Assembly: GCA_016931575.1 (NCBI GenBank) | Contig: JAFGEO010000079.1 | Location: forward strand, 24,853 to 88,852 | From: Bacteroidales bacterium | GTDB lineage: Bacteria > Bacteroidota > Bacteroidia > Bacteroidales > UBA10428 | Direction of reading: 5' to 3' | Length of the DNA stretch: 64,000 bases | Shown here: positions 9,082 through 18,000 of the stretch, in pieces | Numbering within the stretch: the first letter of the stretch is position 1 | How the letters are laid out: each line of letters opens with the position of its first letter | Notes under the pieces: model-generated | The model's input: only the letters and a program-made list of their open reading frames with translations | Told to the model about the DNA's origin: nothing | The model's database searches: none | Translations under genes and position numbers: made by a program

Positions 9082-9113
9082 CATATAAAGAATATTAAAT
9101 AATTTTTTATACT

Positions 9114-9890
9114 ATGAAACAGGAAATGGACTATTCAGGGTATGTGGATAGGTACCTGGATGGCATTATGAGCCCTGAAGAAGAAAAATGGTTTAAAAAG
9201 GAGCTTGAGGGGAATTCCTTCCTTGAGCAGGAACTGGAGTTTCAATCTAAACTAAACCAGAGTATTAGCCAAAGGGAACTTATTGAGCTGGAAGACCAGC
9301 TGAATACCATCTACAAAAACACCTACAATCCCGTATCCCGGTTTGCAAAGATCAAAAGGAAGACAGTTGCAATTAGTGCGGCAGCTGTTGTTGCATCCCT
9401 TATGATCTATTTTGCGGCCAGTTATTGGATTAACCGGCCAGAGGATCTTGCGCTGCAATTTTCTTCCCCACTGGATTTATATGCCTCCTACTATCAACCG
9501 GCTGAAATGAGCATGAGTTTCAGGGCGGCCGGTGATGTGGTTGACAGTGAGCTCAGGGAGGCTATGAAACTCTATGATCGGAAGGAATATTCAGAGGCGA
9601 TTTTACTCTTTGAAAAAATTCTCAGCGATGATGCCTCCCGGATAGGCTTAAACCTTTACTCGGGAATTTCTCACATGGAATTAGAAGAGTATACTGAAGC
9701 GAATACAAGTTTCAGGAAAATTATCGATGACAGGTCCAATGCATTCATTGAATCGGCAGAGTGGTACCTTGGGCTGTGTTATCTGAAAACTGAAGATGTT
9801 GAATTATCAAAACAGGTATTCGAGAATATTGCCAGCGGAAGCAGCTATTATAAGGCTGATGCGGAGCGTATTTTGAATTTACTTGAATAA
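9114..9890 (+). CDS. Anti-sigma-like membrane protein with periplasmic TPR domain
   Basis: 258-aa single-pass protein. Residues 1-80 are a charged helical domain beginning MDYSGYVDRYLDGIMSPEEE, the pattern seen at the cytoplasmic N-terminus of Bacteroidota anti-sigma factors, without the zinc-finger His and Cys residues. A membrane helix follows (about 83-102, AVVASLMIYFAASYWI). The C-terminal 150 residues include TPR-like repeats (AMKLYDRKEYSEAILLFEKI; YSGISHMELEEYTEANTSFR) predicted to lie in the periplasm. Its place between the peptide gene and the exporter suggests that it binds the sigma factor encoded at 4985 inside the cell and senses something outside it. That role is inferred from architecture; a plain TPR scaffold is the alternative. 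Confidence 0.7.
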   Translation: MKQEMDYSGYVDRYLDGIMSPEEEKWFKKELEGNSFLEQELEFQSKLNQSISQRELIELEDQLNTIYKNTYNPVSRFAKIKRKTVAISAAAVVASLMIYFAASYWINRPEDLALQFSSPLDLYASYYQPAEMSMSFRAAGDVVDSELREAMKLYDRKEYSEAILLFEKILSDDASRIGLNLYSGISHMELEEYTEANTSFRKIIDDRSNAFIESAEWYLGLCYLKTEDVELSKQVFENIASGSSYYKADAERILNLLE

Positions 9891-9915
9891 AGCTTTCATT
9901 ATCACAACGGGGTTA

Positions 9916-9947
9916 TCAGGGAACAGGCAATTTTTGCCTTTCCCTGA
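9916..9947 (+). promoter_or_regulatory. Two-part stem-loop between the TPR gene and the histidine kinase
   Basis: TCAGGGA (9916-9922) pairs with TCCCTGA (9941-9947), enclosing a second helix AGGCAA (9925-9930) with TTGCCT (9934-9939). Only a few T residues follow, so it is a weak terminator at best. It may lower expression of the kinase and exporter relative to the TPR gene, or stabilise an mRNA end. Confidence 0.45.
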
Positions 9948-10010
9948 TTTACAAGATTTTGAAACGAAGGAGTGAGATCAGGAATTTTTTAAAACCAAAA
10001 AAAAAGGACT

Positions 10011-10940
10011 ATGGGTTTTACAGGTTCTATTTCGGGGGCTTTTCAGAAATTGCGTCATGCTTTTATTAAAAAGCCGGATACGGGGAAAGATGTTGAACTC
10101 GAGTATCTTCATAAGCGGGTGATCTTTCTGGAACAGCTCCTGGAAGAAAAGAACGACTGTATTGAAAAAGCCAAATCAAGTTTCCTGAAAAACCTTTACC
10201 ATGAAATTCGAACTCCTTTGAATGCTATTATCGGGTTCTCAGACCTCATTGAGTTAAACAATATCAGGGGTCATGAAAAGGATGAGTATGTGAAGCACAT
10301 TCGTGAAAGCAGTCGTGAATTTTTGCGAAAGATGGATAACATCATTGAAGCCTCCATTATTGAAGCAGGGCTTCTGAAGATACAGAAGGAGCAGTGCCGG
10401 CTCCATGAGCTCATGAGCGAGATTCACTCCTATTTTTCACTTCACAAACACATTACTGAAAAACATATTGCCTTCCTTTTGAGTATTCCGGGGGAACTAA
10501 AGAAAACTGAGGTGATCTGTGATATTTTCAGGCTTACCCAGGTGTTGACGCACCTGATCAACAACGCCTTCAAATACACCTTTAAGGGGGTTGTGGAGAT
10601 AGGTTGTGCTGTGGAAGACAAGAATCTGCTCTTTTTTGTTAAGGACAGCGGAATTGGCGGGTTGGAGGGTCTGGAGGCGACGATCTTCAAAAATTTCTCC
10701 AAGAAGGGTGATGTCAGTGAGGAACAGGAAGGGCTTGGTCTGGGCCTGGGACTGTCAAAAAGTATTGTGGAACAGATGGGTGGCACAATTTGGTATGAAT
10801 CCCTGAAAGAGAAGGGAACAACCTTCTATTTCACAATTCCTTACCAACCTGTCTACGTTAAGAGACGAAAGAGACAGACAGTGATCACCAGGGATTTGAT
10901 CCTTAGCGAGAGGTTGTATAAAAGGTCAGTGATCGTTTAG
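10011..10940 (+). CDS. Soluble sensor histidine kinase without an input domain
   Basis: 309-aa cytoplasmic kinase. A coiled coil (about 25-55, LHKRVIFLEQLLEEKNDCIE) leads into a HisKA dimerisation helix with the phospho-acceptor in YHEIRTPLNAIIGFSDL (about 64-80), then a HATPase domain with N box LINNAFKYT, G1 box VKDSGIGG and G2 region GLGLGLGLSKSIVEQMGG. There is no PAS, GAF or membrane segment, so it probably receives its signal from a partner protein. The region between the G1 and G2 boxes is short and the G2 glycine stretch carries an extra GL repeat. No response regulator is encoded next to it. It lies between the TPR anti-sigma-like gene and the exporter, on the same strand, so a role in controlling the peptide locus is plausible. 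Confidence 0.85.
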   Translation: MGFTGSISGAFQKLRHAFIKKPDTGKDVELEYLHKRVIFLEQLLEEKNDCIEKAKSSFLKNLYHEIRTPLNAIIGFSDLIELNNIRGHEKDEYVKHIRESSREFLRKMDNIIEASIIEAGLLKIQKEQCRLHELMSEIHSYFSLHKHITEKHIAFLLSIPGELKKTEVICDIFRLTQVLTHLINNAFKYTFKGVVEIGCAVEDKNLLFFVKDSGIGGLEGLEATIFKNFSKKGDVSEEQEGLGLGLGLSKSIVEQMGGTIWYESLKEKGTTFYFTIPYQPVYVKRRKRQTVITRDLILSERLYKRSVIV

Positions 10941-11013
10941 TTTTCAGGATAAAACTTGCATTTATATAGAATTTCGTTTAAGTTTCACTCAGAAATGCTC
11001 TCAATGTAAGTCG

Positions 11014-13203
11014 ATGCCTAAATTCCCTGTTTTCCTGCAACGTGATGCCAATGATTGCGGACCCTCCTGCCTGAGGATGATCGCTGCACATTATGGCAGA
11101 ACTTACAGCCTTGAATCATTAAGGGATAAATCGTTCATCAACCGACAGGGGGTTTCCCTGTTGGGGATCAGTGATGCTGCTGAGTCTATCGGTTTTCGTA
11201 CCCGGGGACTAAAGCTGAGTTTTGAACAGCTCAGGAAGGATATACAGTTACCCTGCATCGTTCATTGGAATCAGTCGCATTTCGTTGTGGTTGTTCGTGC
11301 AGGGAAGGAAAAGGTGGTGGTAGCCGATCCGGCATTTGGTATCATCACCCACAGCAGGGCAGAGTTCCTGAAATGCTGGGCATCCACCATAGAGGATGGC
11401 GAACCGCTGGGGATTTGCCTGCAATTGCAGCCCGGTCCTGAGTTTTACCAGTTACTGGGGGAACAGGTGAATCGGAAAAGCCTCGGGTTCCTTGTCCGCT
11501 ATCTGAAACCATACAAAAAACTTATCTGGCAGATCCTGCTGGGTGTTATCCTGGGAGCATTGCTGCAGGTCATTTTCCCCTTTCTTTTTCAGACCATTGT
11601 CGATAAGGGGGTGATCGTACCCAACCTCACGCTGATCATCACCATACTCATAGCCCAACTCATCCTGGTGACAAGCAGGTTTTCGCTTGAACTGATCCGG
11701 AACTGGATCATACTGCATCTGGGAGCCCGGGTGAATATCTTTCTGGTATCTGATTTTCTGATCAAGCTCATGCAGTTGCCCGTATCCTTCTTTGACAGCA
11801 GGAACAGGGGCGATTTGCTTCAGCGGGTCGCTGATCACAGGCGGATTGAAAAATTTCTCACCCAGACCACCATAGAGTTGTTCCATTCGGTGTTTTCCAT
11901 AAGCATTATGGGCATTGTTCTGGCACTATTCGATATACGGATTTTCCTGATCTTTCTGTCAGGAAGTGTGCTATACCTGCTATGGGCCCTGCGATTCATG
12001 AAACTCCGGCGGGAACTTGACAACCGCAAGTTTGCACAGCTTTCTGATAATCAAAGCTCCTTGATCCAGCTACTGACCGGAATGCATGAGATCAAGCTCA
12101 ATCACTGTGAGAAACGTAAGCGCTGGGAGTGGGAAGATATCCAGGCCAGGCTCTTCAGGATAAATTTGAAAAGCCTTTCTTTACAGCAGAAGCAGCGTGC
12201 CGGGGCATTAATATTCAATCAGTACAAAGATGTACTCATTGTTGTGTACGCTGCAGTGATGGTATTCAATGGACAGATGACATTGGGAAGCCTGGTAGCC
12301 ATTTCATATGTTATCGGTCAGTTGTCAGGTCCTATCGACCAGTTGATCGATTTCCTTCATGAAACACAGGATGCCAGGATCAGTCTTGACCGACTGGCTG
12401 AGATCCATGAAAAGGAAATTGAAGAAAATGTGGACAGCAGTCCCCTATTCAGCCTGACATCAGCTCATGCTATCACAGTTCAGGGACTTTCATTTCAGTA
12501 TGAAGGACCCCATTCCCCTTTTGTTCTTAAGGGGCTTGACCTGGTTATTCCTCAGGATAAGGTTACGGCAATCGTGGGAATTAGTGGAAGTGGTAAAACC
12601 ACCCTTGTGAAAATGCTGCTTCAGTTTTACAAAGCCGTAGAAGGGGATATTTTTGTAGGCGACACCAATCTGCAGGAAATCAGTCCGGCATTTTGGCGCA
12701 GGCAATGCGGAGTTGTCATGCAGGATGGTTACCTGTTTTCGGATACCATTGCCCGGAACATTGCACTTTCTGACGAACAGATTGATAAAGAAAAACTGGT
12801 TTATGCCTCGCGGATGGCCAATATTCAGGAGATGGTCGGCAGCCTGCCCCTGGGTTACAATACTAAAATTGGTCCCGACGGACTAGGTCTCAGCCAGGGA
12901 CAAAAGCAACGTTTACTTATTGCCCGGGCATTGTATAAAGATCCTTCTTTCCTTTTCTTCGATGAAGCGACAAATTCTCTGGATGCCAATAATGAGCGGG
13001 TAATTATGGAAAACCTGTTTGAGTTTTTTAAGGGAAGGACGGTAGTAGTTGTGGCGCACCGTCTGAGTACGGTTAAAAATGCCGATCAGATTGTTGTGCT
13101 TGAAAAGGGGGAGATCATAGAACGGGGAAATCATAAGGAGCTGACAGGGAAAAAGGGAGCATACTATAACCTGGTAAGGAATCAACTTGAACTGGGTACA
13201 TAA
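11014..13203 (+). CDS. Peptidase-containing ABC exporter (PCAT, C39 family)
   Basis: 729-aa transporter that removes double-glycine leaders and exports the mature peptide using ATP. Residues 1-140 are the C39 peptidase: catalytic Cys15 in RDANDCGPSCL, His89 in NQSHFVVV and Asp105 in ADPAFG, all present. Membrane helices span about 165-440. The ABC domain follows: Walker A GISGSGKTT (about 523), signature LSQGQKQR (about 626), Walker B FLFFDEAT (about 646) and H-loop AHRLS (about 680). Its stop codon overlaps the HlyD start by one base (TAATG), so the two are translationally coupled. The best substrate in sight is the peptide at 8562, whose leader matches the C39 recognition pattern. Comparable exporters secrete bacteriocins or signalling peptides; the sequence does not decide between these. 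Confidence 0.95.
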   Translation: MPKFPVFLQRDANDCGPSCLRMIAAHYGRTYSLESLRDKSFINRQGVSLLGISDAAESIGFRTRGLKLSFEQLRKDIQLPCIVHWNQSHFVVVVRAGKEKVVVADPAFGIITHSRAEFLKCWASTIEDGEPLGICLQLQPGPEFYQLLGEQVNRKSLGFLVRYLKPYKKLIWQILLGVILGALLQVIFPFLFQTIVDKGVIVPNLTLIITILIAQLILVTSRFSLELIRNWIILHLGARVNIFLVSDFLIKLMQLPVSFFDSRNRGDLLQRVADHRRIEKFLTQTTIELFHSVFSISIMGIVLALFDIRIFLIFLSGSVLYLLWALRFMKLRRELDNRKFAQLSDNQSSLIQLLTGMHEIKLNHCEKRKRWEWEDIQARLFRINLKSLSLQQKQRAGALIFNQYKDVLIVVYAAVMVFNGQMTLGSLVAISYVIGQLSGPIDQLIDFLHETQDARISLDRLAEIHEKEIEENVDSSPLFSLTSAHAITVQGLSFQYEGPHSPFVLKGLDLVIPQDKVTAIVGISGSGKTTLVKMLLQFYKAVEGDIFVGDTNLQEISPAFWRRQCGVVMQDGYLFSDTIARNIALSDEQIDKEKLVYASRMANIQEMVGSLPLGYNTKIGPDGLGLSQGQKQRLLIARALYKDPSFLFFDEATNSLDANNERVIMENLFEFFKGRTVVVVAHRLSTVKNADQIVVLEKGEIIERGNHKELTGKKGAYYNLVRNQLELGT

Positions 13204-14540
13204 TGAAAGGGATGATCATAAGCGATAAGGACCGGGAAAAAGCGCAGGGTGTTGAACTGCGCAGCGAGCAGCTCAGGGATATCCTTGGGCAGGTGCCGCG
13301 TTGGATCGTGCGCTATGGGACGGTATTGATCTTCCTGATCATTCTGGTTCTTTTTATTGGTTCGGCCCTGCTGCGATATCCCGATGTAATTGCCGCCCGG
13401 CTGGTTCTCACAACCGAGACTCCACCTGTCCAGCTTATTGCCAAAAAGACATCCAAAATATGCAGCCTGCTGGTTGATGATAAGTCACCGGTAGCAGAGG
13501 GACAGCTGCTGGCTGTTTTGACATCTTCTGCTGATTACCGCGATGCCTTAAACCTCAGGAAATTGCTTGGGGAGCGTTTTATCTATGACTCCTTGATTGT
13601 CACAAATTTTCCTGATAAACTCAAGCTGGGGATGATGCAGGAAAGTTATGCGGGCTTTCAGAAACGCCGACAGGAGAATCTGAGTTTTATTGAACAGGAT
13701 AATTACAGGCGGATGATCCGCTTCTATGAAGGTAATTTAGGCAAATATAGCCGACTGGTCGGGGATAAAAAGGCTGAGGCTGAAGCAGCCGGACAGGTTT
13801 ACGGTCTGGCCAGAAAGAAATACATGAGGGATTCCACCCTGATGGTGCAGTCTCCACGAAGCATTGCTCCGGCTGAAGTTGAAAGATCGGAGCAGGAAAT
13901 GCTTGAGACCCTGAGGGCCTGGAGATCTGCCAGGGCGCAATTATCCACTGCAGATATAGAACTATCAAATCTGCAGCAACAAATGCTCTCTAAACAACTG
14001 GAATATGAAGAGGCTGTCAGCAGGCAGCAGCAAGCTCTCCAGGAAGCCTATGAGGCGCTTATCGGACAGCTGGCCGATTGGGAAGACCTGTATATTCTCA
14101 GGGCTCCATTTAGCGGAAAGGCATCCTTTATCCGGATTTGGAGCGAGTCCCAGAATGTTCAGCAGGGAGATGTAGTGCTGACCATATTGCCCCTTGAAGA
14201 GGGGAATATCCTTGGGAAAGCCATGCTCGATATGGAAGGCATCGGGAAGATCAAAGCAGATCAGAAAGCCATTATCCGCTTTGCAAATTATCCCTACATG
14301 GAATTTGGCACGCTCAGCGGCACAGTGACATCCATCTCCCTGGTCCCTGTAGAGGGCTCTTATATGGCAGAAATCCGGCTGGATAGCAACAGGCTGATAA
14401 CCAACTATGGAAAGGAACTTGAATTTCAGCAAAATATGCAGGGAATTGCAGAAATTATCACGGGCGATCGTTCCCTGCTGCAACGCATTACCGACCCATT
14501 CCGCTCGGCATTCAGAAGACAGCGGATGCTTGATGAGTAA
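13203..14540 (+). CDS. HlyD-family membrane fusion protein, partner of the PCAT exporter
   Basis: 445-aa periplasmic adaptor. A cytoplasmic N-terminus of about 35 residues is followed by one membrane helix (VLIFLIILVLFIGSALL), a split lipoyl/biotinyl-like domain, a long alpha-hairpin coiled coil (about 140-290, rich in Q, E and R) and a beta-barrel section (ADQKAIIRFANYPYMEFGTL). Such adaptors link an inner-membrane ABC exporter to a TolC-type outer-membrane channel. No TolC gene is in this window, so a shared channel must be used. The start overlaps the stop of the exporter gene. It converges on the 1080-aa kinase gene with about 50 nt between ends. Confidence 0.92.
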   Translation: MKGMIISDKDREKAQGVELRSEQLRDILGQVPRWIVRYGTVLIFLIILVLFIGSALLRYPDVIAARLVLTTETPPVQLIAKKTSKICSLLVDDKSPVAEGQLLAVLTSSADYRDALNLRKLLGERFIYDSLIVTNFPDKLKLGMMQESYAGFQKRRQENLSFIEQDNYRRMIRFYEGNLGKYSRLVGDKKAEAEAAGQVYGLARKKYMRDSTLMVQSPRSIAPAEVERSEQEMLETLRAWRSARAQLSTADIELSNLQQQMLSKQLEYEEAVSRQQQALQEAYEALIGQLADWEDLYILRAPFSGKASFIRIWSESQNVQQGDVVLTILPLEEGNILGKAMLDMEGIGKIKADQKAIIRFANYPYMEFGTLSGTVTSISLVPVEGSYMAEIRLDSNRLITNYGKELEFQQNMQGIAEIITGDRSLLQRITDPFRSAFRRQRMLDE

Positions 14541-14590
14541 GAGGTAGGTTAAGCGGCTAAAAGGCTTCGGTCAGATACTCAGTACCCTCC

Positions 14591-17500
14591 TTATTCGGCC
14601 ACCGGAAGTGTGAATATAAAGGTAGTCCCTACGTTCACTTCACTTTGAATGGTGATGGTGCCCTTGTTTTTTTCAACGAACTCTTTACAGATGATAAGAC
14701 CAAGACCGGTTCCGCTTTCGCCCGCTGTTCCCGAGGTAGAAAAATATTCATCAATATGGAAAAGCTTTTGAATATTTTCCTCAGCGATGCCGACGCCTGT
14801 ATCGGCAATTGAGATGGATATCATATCGCTATTCTGTTCATCCATCTCACAATGAATCGTGACGATGCCCCCTTCACTGGTGAATTTAATCGCATTACTC
14901 AGCAGGTTCCGGATAACCAGGTTGATCATATTCCGGTCGGCATATGCCTGTTTTGTACAACGGACATCGGATACCAGTTCCAGGTGTTTATTTTCGGCAC
15001 TTGCCTGGCTCAGCTCGATATTCTGTTGGATAATTTCACCAATATTGATAGTATCCGGATTGTATTTTATTCTTTCGGTTTGAGTTCTGGCCCACTGAAG
15101 CAAATTCTCCAGGAGGTTGTAAGCACTTTCCGAAGAAGATTTTATCATGCCCAGCAGCTCCATTTTCTGAGGATTTTCGAATTCATCGTAATTCCGCATC
15201 AACAACTCCGAAAATCCAAAGATGGCCTGGAAAGGATTCTTCAGGTCATGGGCAATAATTGAGAAGAACTTATTTTTTGTAGCATTAAGTTCTTCAAGCT
15301 GCGTATTTGTTTTCTTAAGGATTTGGGCCTGCTTGTTAATTTCTTCCGATTGGTTTTGGATTTTCTCCTGCCGCTCTTCCAGGATGATATTCACTTCCTG
15401 GAGGTTTTGGGCCTGTTCACGCAGCTGTTCCTCTGCACGTTTCTGTTTGGTTATATCCCTTCCGATCCCTACAATCCCGCATATTTTTCCGTCGGCATCC
15501 CGAAAAGGAACTTTGGTTGTGGAGATTACCCTCTCGCGCAGGTTTTCATCGTAGCCGATCTCCTCCTTATTGATGATGGGCTTTCCGCTTTCAATGATTT
15601 TTTTATCATCTTCAAGATAGACTTTCGCGGCTTCTTTTGAAGGTGCGGTTTCGAAATCCGTTTTTCCGACAATCATGTCCAGATTATTAAATTTCATCAC
15701 ATTGAGAAGCCGTTTGTTAACTGTCAGGAAACGACTTTCAATATCTTTAATATAAATGTAATCGGGCATGTTGTCGATGAGGGTCCTCAGGAGGGTACGC
15801 TCGCTTTCAAGAATTTTGTTCTGTTCGCCAAGGGACTCAGATTGCTTTTGAATTTCTTCCTGGCGTTCTTCAAGGAGCATGTTGTTATTCTTCAGATCGG
15901 CAGCCTGTTTCTTGAGAGTTTCCTCATAGGCTTTAATATCTGTGATATCCCGGCCCACGCCGACGATACCGGCAACTTTGCCTTCCGCATCGTAAAACGG
16001 GACCTTGGAAGTCAGGATGATCCTTTCATTTCCATCAATATCCATTCCCAACTCCTCTTTGGAGATGAGCGGTTTTTCCGTTTTTATGATATTCTGCTCA
16101 TCCTTATAAAACTCCTCAGCCATTTTTTTCGGGAAATAGTCGAAATCGGTTTTCCCTTCAAGTTGTTCAAATTCAGGCACTTTCATTACTGTATGTACCT
16201 GCTTGTTTGCGACAATAAACCGACTTTCCTTATCTTTGATATAAATAAAGTCAGGCAGAGTGTCAATGAGGGTTCGGAGCAGGTTGCGTTCATTTTCCAA
16301 CAGGTTATTATGAGATGCAAGTTCACTGGCCTGCTGTTGGATTTCTTCCTGTCGTTCCTCAAGCAGCACATTAGCTTCCTTCAGGTGTTCGGCCTGCTCC
16401 TGAAGCTTGATTTCAGTCTCCTTCTCAGCGGTGATATCCCTGCTGATGCCTATCATGCCGACAATTTCTCCTTCCGGATTGAAGAACGGTACCCTGGAGG
16501 TGAGCAGTTTGATGAAGTTTCCATTTTCATCAAAGCCGATTTCTTCAAATTCATACTGTGCAATTCCGGTGCGCAGAACCGAGATATCTGCTTCGTGGTG
16601 CCTGGCTGCATAATCCGCCGGTAGAAAATCTTCAACGGTCCTGCCGATGATAAGATCAAGGTCGTTAGTTTTCAGGACTCCCATCTCCTTCTTATTGACG
16701 GTTATGTAACGTCCGTCGGTGTCTTTCAGATAGGCATAATCCGGGATACTGTCAATGAAGGTCCGGAGAAGGTTCCGTTCCTCTTCAAGCATTTTATTTT
16801 GAGTGCTTAGCTCATCGGACTGCTGGTTTATTTCTTCCTGTCGTTCTTCCAGGAGTACATTAATCTCCTGAAGGCTCTGAGCCTGTTCTTTTAGTTTTTC
16901 TTCTGCTTCCTTTTGCCGGGTAATATCCCTTCCTATGCCTACCAGGCCAATGATATTGCCCTCACTGTCGCGGAATGGGACCTTCGTGGTAGATTTAACC
17001 AGGATGTTCCCATCGGCATCAAATCCGATTTCTTCTTTATTTATTACTGGTTTACCTGACTCGAGTACATGCTTGTCATCCTTATAAAATATCTCAGCGA
17101 TATCCCGGGGATAGAAATCAAAATCCGTTTTTCCCAGCAGGTTTTGATGTGTTCCGGCCTTGGTAATTGTTACCTGGCAGATATTTCCGTCCAGGAATCG
17201 GCATTCAGTGTCTTTTATGTAGATAGTATCCGGCATATTATCCATCAGGGCGCGGAACAGTGAACGTTCTTTTTCAAGGGTGGAATTCTTTTCCTCAAGC
17301 AGGGTGGATGCTATCTCCTGTTCCGTGATATCGGAGCAGGTCGCCATTATTCCAAGGATCCTGCCCTTTTTATTTTTCACAGGGACTTTCTTTACCAGGA
17401 TCGTTCCGGTTGAGCCATCCAGATCATAGCTAACCTTCTTTTTAATGAAGGATTTGATCCCGTTCAGAATCTGAATGTCCTCATCGATTTGATCCTGATT

Positions 17501-17833
17501 GTCAGCATTCTGAAAAAGTTCTTCATCGGTTTTTCCATAGATTTCTTCCGGAGAGGGCATTTTAATGTAATCTGCATAACGATTATTGCTCAAAACATAG
17601 CGCATCGAATTATCCTTGATATATATTCCGTCGGGGCTGTTGTTAATCAGAATGTTTAACTGATCGCTCTCGTCGAAAATGCTCTCGGCGGTAATATAAA
17701 TCCCTCTTAGCTTTCTTCTGTGGATATAGCGGTAGATCAGAAGGCCTCCAAACGTGGCGGATACCCCAATGAGAAATGCTAAAACTGCTGGGAATAAAAT
17801 TCCAACAGGGATAATTTGAAGAATAACATTCAT
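14591..17833 (-). CDS. PAS-repeat sensor histidine kinase with tandemly duplicated PAS modules
   Basis: 1080-aa kinase with an N-terminal membrane helix (about 8-35) and a short basic stretch. A first PAS domain begins near residue 57. Four further PAS modules start with near-identical motifs (RALMDNMPD, RTFIDSIPD, RTLIDTLPD, RTLIDNMPD) at residues 194, 357, 520 and 683, an exact spacing of 163 residues each time. Each is joined by a linker containing EERQEEI(Q/N), a coiled-coil segment. HisKA follows (IIAHDLKNPFQAIFGF, about 862), then a HATPase with NLVIRNLLSNAIKFT and GTGLGLIICKEF. No receiver domain. No response regulator lies next to it; the closest relative in the window is the kinase at 60206, with the same SxxAHDLK-type HisKA. 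Ligand unknown. Confidence 0.92.
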   Translation of the reverse strand: MNVILQIIPVGILFPAVLAFLIGVSATFGGLLIYRYIHRRKLRGIYITAESIFDESDQLNILINNSPDGIYIKDNSMRYVLSNNRYADYIKMPSPEEIYGKTDEELFQNADNQDQIDEDIQILNGIKSFIKKKVSYDLDGSTGTILVKKVPVKNKKGRILGIMATCSDITEQEIASTLLEEKNSTLEKERSLFRALMDNMPDTIYIKDTECRFLDGNICQVTITKAGTHQNLLGKTDFDFYPRDIAEIFYKDDKHVLESGKPVINKEEIGFDADGNILVKSTTKVPFRDSEGNIIGLVGIGRDITRQKEAEEKLKEQAQSLQEINVLLEERQEEINQQSDELSTQNKMLEEERNLLRTFIDSIPDYAYLKDTDGRYITVNKKEMGVLKTNDLDLIIGRTVEDFLPADYAARHHEADISVLRTGIAQYEFEEIGFDENGNFIKLLTSRVPFFNPEGEIVGMIGISRDITAEKETEIKLQEQAEHLKEANVLLEERQEEIQQQASELASHNNLLENERNLLRTLIDTLPDFIYIKDKESRFIVANKQVHTVMKVPEFEQLEGKTDFDYFPKKMAEEFYKDEQNIIKTEKPLISKEELGMDIDGNERIILTSKVPFYDAEGKVAGIVGVGRDITDIKAYEETLKKQAADLKNNNMLLEERQEEIQKQSESLGEQNKILESERTLLRTLIDNMPDYIYIKDIESRFLTVNKRLLNVMKFNNLDMIVGKTDFETAPSKEAAKVYLEDDKKIIESGKPIINKEEIGYDENLRERVISTTKVPFRDADGKICGIVGIGRDITKQKRAEEQLREQAQNLQEVNIILEERQEKIQNQSEEINKQAQILKKTNTQLEELNATKNKFFSIIAHDLKNPFQAIFGFSELLMRNYDEFENPQKMELLGMIKSSSESAYNLLENLLQWARTQTERIKYNPDTINIGEIIQQNIELSQASAENKHLELVSDVRCTKQAYADRNMINLVIRNLLSNAIKFTSEGGIVTIHCEMDEQNSDMISISIADTGVGIAEENIQKLFHIDEYFSTSGTAGESGTGLGLIICKEFVEKNKGTITIQSEVNVGTTFIFTLPVAE

Positions 17834-18000
17834 TTAGTTTTGAGTCATGGTAACTTAATCTGATGTAAAATGGCACTTTCGTCAGATCGAATATCGTAAT
17901 TCTACGAAAATTACGAAATATGGTTCAGTTTTTTGACAGAAGAAAAACAGTTGTTGATAACTTCTCCTGAATCTTAATAAACCGGAACCATGTTAAAGCC

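Noticed and set aside
15842-16624. 260-aa plus-strand ORF inside the 1080-aa kinase
   Set aside because: Antisense shadow of the repeated PAS region; Phe/Leu-rich composition typical of a reversed coding frame, no start context or family.
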